From: Clostridium_AT stratigraminis
GTDB lineage: Bacteria > Bacillota > Clostridia > Clostridiales > Clostridiaceae
Reading direction: 5' to 3'
DNA: 64,000 nucleotides
Assembly: GCF_045310675.1 (NCBI RefSeq)
Contig: NZ_JBJHZZ010000005.1
Coordinates: 124,001 to 188,000 of the forward strand
Made by a program: the position numbers and the translations under genes. The notes beneath the pieces are model-generated. The model ran no database searches. It saw only the letters and a list, made by a program, of their open reading frames with translations, and was not told the DNA's origin. This document shows, in pieces, positions 58,996 to 64,000 of this stretch; position 1 is the stretch's first letter; each line of letters begins with the position of its first letter.

Positions 58996-61900
58996 ATGAA
59001 CAAAAAAATTATTTCTTCATTTTTAAGTTTGACAATAGGTTTAACTATCTATTCGCCAATTATTACAAAAGGGGCAGAGCCTTCAAAAATAAATAATAAG
59101 ACTCAAACCATTAAAACACTTAATAGCTTAAGTGAGGGTAAGTTAAAACTAAGCGAGAAAAATGGACAAGTATTCCTTACTGGAAATCTTTCAACGAAAC
59201 AAGTTCCAGGAGAAAGTTCAGCATTGAAATTTATGGATGAAAACAAATCTATTTTTGGAATTGATAATGCGGAAAAGGAATTAAAGGTTACAGATATTAA
59301 AAAAGATGAGCTTGGGCACACTTATGTAAAACTAGAGCAGCTTATTAATGGATTAAAAGTTGAAGGAAGCACATTAAGTTTGCATTTTGATAACAAAGGA
59401 GTTATCGTAAGTGTAAATGGTAGTCTAGAAAAAAATAAGACTCTAACTATCTTAGGAAACAAAGCTGTTTCAGAAAGTGACGCAGTTGAAATTGCTAAAA
59501 AACAATTTACATATAAAAGTTTAAGAAATACTCCAAAAGCAGAAAAGATGATATTAACTAAAGATAATAAGAATTACGAAGTATATAAGGTTAATATTTT
59601 TTACATGGAGCCAACAATTGTAAATAATGATGTTTATATTGAGGCCCATTCAGGTGAAGTAATTAGAACCGAAAGTAAATTAAGGTATGATGGACCAGTA
59701 ACTGGAACAGGTATTGATGTAAATGGAAAACTAAAAGACTTAAATTTATATCAATATGGAGCCGAATATCAAATGGTGGATGTAACAAATCCAGCCACAG
59801 ATGCCATACTTACATATGATGCGAAGCACAGTACCACTGATGGATTGATTGTTTCTAATACTACTAATAGCTTTAATAGCGAAGACTATAAAGCTTCAGT
59901 TAGTGCTCACTATAATGCAGAACAAGTAATTAATTTCTATAAAAATTTATTTAATAGAGACAGTCTGGATAACAATGGAATGATTATTAAATCCTTCACT
60001 CACTATGATAATAACTACAGCAATGCTTTTTGGGATGGAGAGGAAATGATCTATGGAGATGGTGATGGTACTAACTTTACTTATCTCAGTGGCGATTTAG
60101 ATATTGTTGGACATGAAATGAGTCATGGAGTAATAAGCAGTACTGCAGATTTATGGTATCACAATCAATCAGGTGCCTTAAATGAATCAATTGCCGATGT
60201 ATTTGGGGTTCTTATTGAAACCTATAATAAGTATAATGTAGCTAATGGAGGAAGCTGGACCTTTAACCCTGCAGACTGGGTTATAGGTGACGATGTAATT
60301 ACTCCTAATGTCCCAGGAGATTCTGCTAGAAGCTTAGCAAATCCTACACTAGATCATCAGCCTGATAATATGAGTAATTATAAAACCATGGAAGACACAT
60401 CAGATGGAGATAATGGAGGAGTTCATATAAATTCAGGCATAACAAATAAAGCAGCCTACAATATCGCAAACCTTATAGGTATGGAAAAGACTGCAAAAAT
60501 TTATTATAGAGCGTTAATAACTTATATGAGTACATATACAGACTTTGAAGGAGCAAAAATTTGTCTTGCACAAGCTGCCTCAGATTTATACGGACAAAAT
60601 TCTGCGGAAGTTACAGCTGTAAATACTGCATTTAACAATGTTGGAATAACTGGGCCATCAATTAATGATCCTTATGAACCTAATAATACAATGGCTTCTG
60701 CATACCCAATAAATTTAGGTACTACTTATCAGTCATATATATCAACAAGTACTGATGAAGATTATTATAAACTTCATGTGAGCACTTCCGGAAGCTATAA
60801 TATCTTACTTTCAAATTTACCTGATGATTATGATTTAGAATTATATGATTCAAATGGAGAATTCATAACCGACTCGCTTAATGAAGATACCTCACCTGAC
60901 AGCATTAATTTCAATAGTGATGCTGGCAAAGACTATTATATATGTGTTTACAGTTATGGTACCTATAATACAACTCAGAAATATTCATTGCTTGTTACAA
61001 AAAAAGTTTCAGGAGTTAGCTTAGACAAAGCTTCAGCAAATTTAAAAATTGGAGATACCTTAGCTCTGCAAGCTGCTGTAAATCCATCAGATGCATCTAA
61101 TAAGAATGTCACCTGGACTAGTAGTGATCCTTCAATAGCGGCGGTAGATAATACAGGTAAAGTAACAGCTCTTAAAGAAGGTACAGCAGCTATAACTGTA
61201 ACTACTGAGGATGGAGCATTTACTGCAGTATGCCAGTTGTATATTAGCATACATGTTACAGGTATTTCTTTAAATAAAACTAGTGTATTACTTAAACCTA
61301 ACAGCCAGGAAACATTGTCGGCTAGTGTTCAGCCTTCAAATGCATTCAATAAAAATATAACTTGGGCCAGCAGCAATCCCGGCGTGGCATCAGTAAGCAA
61401 TGGTGTAGTAAATGCAGTTAAAGCAGGCACAGCGATAATTACAGCAACTTCAGAAGATGGTGGTTATACAGCAGCCTGCACAGTTAATGTTGATAATGGA
61501 GTTTCCTCAGTAGCTATAACAGGTACCAATATTCCACAGGGGGCAAATACCCAGGGGAGTGTTAAAAAAGGAGATAGCATAATACTAAGTGCCATAGTAA
61601 GTCCAAATGATACATTATTTGATAAAGGTATAACATGGAGCTCTGATAATTCAGCAGTAGCTCAAGTTGATGCAAATGGAAAAGTAACTGCACTTTCAAG
61701 AGGTAATGCTACTATAACTGCAAAATCAGTGTCCTCTAATAATGCTGCTTACTGCAAAATAAGTGTATATGAAGATTCCTATATAACAAACAGCAGATTA
61801 GGTGGAAAAGATAGATTCGAAACAGCAGTAGCTGTAAGCCAAGCTGGGTGGACTACCTCTGATAATGTAGTATTAGCTAACGGTTCAGGCTTTGCTGATG

Positions 61901-62667
61901 CATTAACTGGTGTTCCTATGGCATATATTAAAGATGCGCCAATACTTCTTACCTCAGTAAGTGCAATTCCTAGTGCAACCAATAGTGAAATCAATAGACT
62001 TAAGCCCAAGAATATATACATTCTTGGCGGAACTGGAGTAGTAGGGAAAAATATAGAAGATTCACTTAGGTCAAGGGGTTATAATGTAATAAGAGTATCT
62101 GGTATAAATAGGTTTGAAACAGCTATTGCTATTGGAAATGAAGTACTTAAGTCAAATAGTACAGATACTGCAGTACTTACAACTGCCTATGATTACCCAG
62201 ATGCACTTGCTATAAGTCCTTATGCGGCAATAAAAAAATATCCTGTTCTTTATACTGACCCAAAGACACTTACTCCAAGCACCAAGGCATTTTTAATAAA
62301 AAGTGGAATAAAAAATGTAATAATACCAGGTGGAGAAGGTGCTGTTTCCGCAGCAGTTGCAAATGCACTTATTAGCATGGGAATTTCCGTAGATAGGACA
62401 GGAGGCTTAAATAGATACCAAACAGCATTAAATTTAGTAAATAAATATAAGGCTTCCTTTGATTATGACGTAATGCTTGCAACAGGACAAAACTTCCCGG
62501 ATGCATTATCTGGCGGAGTACTAGCTGCTAAGAAGAAAATTCCTATTCTCCTTGCAGCAAATAAAACTATAGACCCTGGTATGGCAAATTACATAAAGGG
62601 AAATGGTAAAATTACAATGTATATATTAGGCGGAACTGGGGTTATTCCTGATAATATTATGAAATAA
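58996..62667 (+). CDS. Secreted M4 (thermolysin-type) metalloprotease with Ig-like and CWB_2 cell-wall-binding domains
   Basis: 1223 residues from the ATG at 58996, preceded by GGGGGG. Signal peptide at about 1-26 (KKIISSFLSLTIGLTIYS). A propeptide FTP/PepSY region follows (30-225). Peptidase M4 is next, with VGHEMSHGVISS (HEXXH zinc site, about residue 370) and GALNESIADVFG (the third ligand Glu). A PPC domain comes at about 545-660, with SYISTSTDEDYYKLHVSTSG. Three Big_2/Ig-like domains follow (about 670-930, SVALKP-like and VTWTSSDPSIAAVD motifs). Three CWB_2 repeats (about 935-1220) begin RLGGKDRFETAVA, RVSGINRFETAIA and RTGGLNRYQTALN. It is a wall-anchored extracellular protease. Calcium sites are probable. 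Confidence 0.92.
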   Translation: MNKKIISSFLSLTIGLTIYSPIITKGAEPSKINNKTQTIKTLNSLSEGKLKLSEKNGQVFLTGNLSTKQVPGESSALKFMDENKSIFGIDNAEKELKVTDIKKDELGHTYVKLEQLINGLKVEGSTLSLHFDNKGVIVSVNGSLEKNKTLTILGNKAVSESDAVEIAKKQFTYKSLRNTPKAEKMILTKDNKNYEVYKVNIFYMEPTIVNNDVYIEAHSGEVIRTESKLRYDGPVTGTGIDVNGKLKDLNLYQYGAEYQMVDVTNPATDAILTYDAKHSTTDGLIVSNTTNSFNSEDYKASVSAHYNAEQVINFYKNLFNRDSLDNNGMIIKSFTHYDNNYSNAFWDGEEMIYGDGDGTNFTYLSGDLDIVGHEMSHGVISSTADLWYHNQSGALNESIADVFGVLIETYNKYNVANGGSWTFNPADWVIGDDVITPNVPGDSARSLANPTLDHQPDNMSNYKTMEDTSDGDNGGVHINSGITNKAAYNIANLIGMEKTAKIYYRALITYMSTYTDFEGAKICLAQAASDLYGQNSAEVTAVNTAFNNVGITGPSINDPYEPNNTMASAYPINLGTTYQSYISTSTDEDYYKLHVSTSGSYNILLSNLPDDYDLELYDSNGEFITDSLNEDTSPDSINFNSDAGKDYYICVYSYGTYNTTQKYSLLVTKKVSGVSLDKASANLKIGDTLALQAAVNPSDASNKNVTWTSSDPSIAAVDNTGKVTALKEGTAAITVTTEDGAFTAVCQLYISIHVTGISLNKTSVLLKPNSQETLSASVQPSNAFNKNITWASSNPGVASVSNGVVNAVKAGTAIITATSEDGGYTAACTVNVDNGVSSVAITGTNIPQGANTQGSVKKGDSIILSAIVSPNDTLFDKGITWSSDNSAVAQVDANGKVTALSRGNATITAKSVSSNNAAYCKISVYEDSYITNSRLGGKDRFETAVAVSQAGWTTSDNVVLANGSGFADALTGVPMAYIKDAPILLTSVSAIPSATNSEINRLKPKNIYILGGTGVVGKNIEDSLRSRGYNVIRVSGINRFETAIAIGNEVLKSNSTDTAVLTTAYDYPDALAISPYAAIKKYPVLYTDPKTLTPSTKAFLIKSGIKNVIIPGGEGAVSAAVANALISMGISVDRTGGLNRYQTALNLVNKYKASFDYDVMLATGQNFPDALSGGVLAAKKKIPILLAANKTIDPGMANYIKGNGKITMYILGGTGVIPDNIMK

Positions 62668-62700
62668 AAAAAGTTAATTTAGTTATATAGAACCTCGATA

Positions 62701-62735
62701 AAGAAGTTATGTGGCTGATTCTCACATAACTTCTT
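62701..62735 (+). terminator. Terminator of the M4 protease gene
   Basis: AAGAAGTTATGTG / CACATAACTTCTT stem with a 9-nt loop, followed by TTATTTTA. Confidence 0.85.
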
Positions 62736-62988
62736 TTATTTTACCTTTATTTTATAGCGTCTTTATTTAAAGATTTAGCTGCAATTTTATGTAATCGATA
62801 TAAAGTTGTCGCAATTTGTTGACACTTGCGATAATTAGGCAATTTAAAATGTTTGAGAATTACGGAAGGATTTGTTATATTAACAATGAGATCTAGTAAA
62901 TATTGTATTGAGCAACAATTAAAAGTTACACAAGATTATTAAATTAGAAATTCATAATTATTTAATAATAAAATAATAGGGGGATAAA
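62736..62988 (+). promoter_or_regulatory. Intergenic region with a possible promoter for the repeat protein
   Basis: TTGACA at 62819-62824 followed 17 nt later by ATTTAA (62842-62847) is a fair promoter candidate. A short TCGCAA/TTGCGA inverted repeat overlaps the -35 region (62808-62832) and could bind a regulator. No gene is seen. Confidence 0.4.
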
Positions 62989-64000
62989 ATGAATAATAAG
63001 AAACTAATATCTTTTTTAATCTGCATGACATTCATAATAGGAAATTTATTTGTTAATATTAATGTTAAGGCTGAAGCAGATATAACACCACCAGTATTAA
63101 ACAGTATAAGTATAGATAAAACTACAGTAGTGTCAGGAGATACAGTAAAAATAACTATTAATGCAACGGATAATGGTGGATCTGGCATAAAATATGTATC
63201 TGTTTGTTATAGAACACCTATTACAAATAAAGATAAATATATAAATCTCAAAATGGTTCAGGCTGGGGTATATGAAGGAAACATAAGTTTAACAGATTTA
63301 GATGAGTCGGGTATATGGAAGATAAGATATATCGACTTAACAGATAATGTAGATAATGAGGTTCTTATATATAACTCAGACATTTCAAGTATTACACAAA
63401 ATAAGGATTTAAGTAATTGTAACTTTGAATTAACAGGTACAACTGCAGATACAACACCGCCTATATTAAACAGCATAAAAATAGACAAAACTTCTGTAGT
63501 TACTGGAGATACGGTAAAAATAACTATAAATGCAACGGATAATGGTGGATCTGGCATAAAATATGTGTCTGTTTGTTATAGAACACCTGTTACAAATAAA
63601 GATAAATATATAAATCTCAAAATGGTTCAGACTGGGGTGTATGAAGGAAACATAAGTTTAACAGATTTAGATGAGTCGGGTATATGGAAGATAAGATATA
63701 TCGACTTAACAGATAATATAGATAATCAGGTTCTTATATATAACTCAGACATTTCAAGTATTACACAAAATAAGGATTTAAGTAATTGTAACTTTGAATT
63801 GACAGGTACAACTGCAGATACAACACCGCCTATATTAAACAACATAAAAATAGACAAAACTTCTGTAGTTACTGGAGATACGGTAAAAATAACTATAAAT
63901 GCAACGGATAATGGTGGATCTGGTGTAAAATATGTGTCTGTTTGTTATAGAACACCTATTACCAATAAAGATAAATATATAAATCTCAAAATGGTTCAGG
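62989..64000 (+). CDS. Secreted repeat protein, start only (truncated by window end)
   Basis: Starts ATG at 62989 with GGGGG 8 nt upstream. Residues 1-31 are a signal peptide (KKLISFLICMTFIIGNLFVN, cleavage near VKAEA). From about residue 33 come 123-residue Ig-like repeats that begin TPPVLNSISIDKTTVVSGDT, and include ITINATDNGGSGIKYVSVCY and the ending DLSNCNFELTGTTAD. Each repeat has two cysteines that may form a disulfide. Two full copies and most of a third are visible. The frame stays open to the last base. It follows the M4 protease and is probably also surface-exposed. Confidence 0.8.
   Translation, partial: MNNKKLISFLICMTFIIGNLFVNINVKAEADITPPVLNSISIDKTTVVSGDTVKITINATDNGGSGIKYVSVCYRTPITNKDKYINLKMVQAGVYEGNISLTDLDESGIWKIRYIDLTDNVDNEVLIYNSDISSITQNKDLSNCNFELTGTTADTTPPILNSIKIDKTSVVTGDTVKITINATDNGGSGIKYVSVCYRTPVTNKDKYINLKMVQTGVYEGNISLTDLDESGIWKIRYIDLTDNIDNQVLIYNSDISSITQNKDLSNCNFELTGTTADTTPPILNNIKIDKTSVVTGDTVKITINATDNGGSGVKYVSVCYRTPITNKDKYINLKMVQ
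63085..64000 (+). repeat. Near-identical 369-bp tandem repeats within the coding region
   Basis: Unit starts at 63085, 63454 and 63823 (period exactly 369 bp, 123 codons). The second and third units differ at few positions over the visible part, and the first is more divergent at its start. Such DNA-level identity indicates recent duplication or gene conversion. Confidence 0.88.

Noticed and set aside
62958..63557. Minus-strand frames in the terminal repeat gene
   Set aside because: Two near-identical frames start MPDPPLSVA because they are the reverse of the tandem repeat.
1..64000. CRISPR array, tRNA or rRNA genes
   Set aside because: No regularly spaced repeats of 25-40 bp with unique spacers and no cloverleaf-type sequences were noticed. 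The 369-bp tandem repeats are coding.

Overview
The window is AT-rich DNA from a Gram-positive, spore-former-type anaerobe, most likely Clostridium sensu lato. The evidence is the rapZ-yvcK-whiA block, the pfkA-pyk pair with a 585-residue pyruvate kinase, strong GGAGG/GGGGG ribosome binding sites, a GlpP antiterminator system, and a secreted M4 protease with CWB_2 cell-wall-binding repeats. I do not assign a species.

Layout. 1-3.8 kb is core: the 3' end of rapZ, then yvcK, whiA and an HTH-DRTGG-CBS-hotdog regulator of the YtoI type. 3.8-51 kb is a mosaic of metabolic and envelope modules. It holds a double-cubane-cluster reductase operon (5.2-7.5 kb), a TDT transporter with a frameshifted C_GCAxxG_C_C gene (8.7-10.1 kb), an LTA-synthase-like enzyme (10.8 kb), and a LacI-controlled catabolic cluster (13.6-23.6 kb: permease, hydantoinase/oxoprolinase-type ATPase, HEXXH protein, FAD oxidoreductase, polyol-type Zn dehydrogenase, FGGY kinase). 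It continues with the glycerol operon on the minus strand behind an antitermination leader (24.8-30.5 kb), a polyamine ABC transporter with a PotC-PotD fusion (31-34.8 kb), a lectin-like propeller protein, an NhaC antiporter, a DeoR/DUF7916/VOC operon, and rmlADBC for dTDP-rhamnose (44.9-48.3 kb). 51-58.8 kb is core again (dnaE, pfkA, pyk). 59-64 kb is secreted/surface protein territory: an M4 metalloprotease, then a protein made of near-identical 369-bp tandem repeats that runs off the window.

The main discovery is in dnaE (DNA polymerase III alpha). The gene looks broken into three open frames, but it is interrupted by three ORF-less group I introns of 329, 366 and 398 nt. Each has recognisable P, Q, R and S core elements, a U before the 5' splice site and a terminal G. 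Removing 52201-52529, 52563-52928 and 54003-54400 restores an uninterrupted 1162-residue DnaE, with a middle exon of only 33 nt. All three sites fall in highly conserved DnaE motifs, including the catalytic PDIDSDF motif.

Two families of short palindromic dispersed repeats are also seen. Family A has a GGGGACGTTTCT core flanked by GTGGCA/TGCCAC arms. Family B contains AATAAGTAATAAG followed by CATATGGATGCCA-like sequence. They recur across the window, sometimes side by side, and family A often starts right at a gene's stop codon. No tRNA, rRNA, CRISPR array, transposase or prophage gene was seen.
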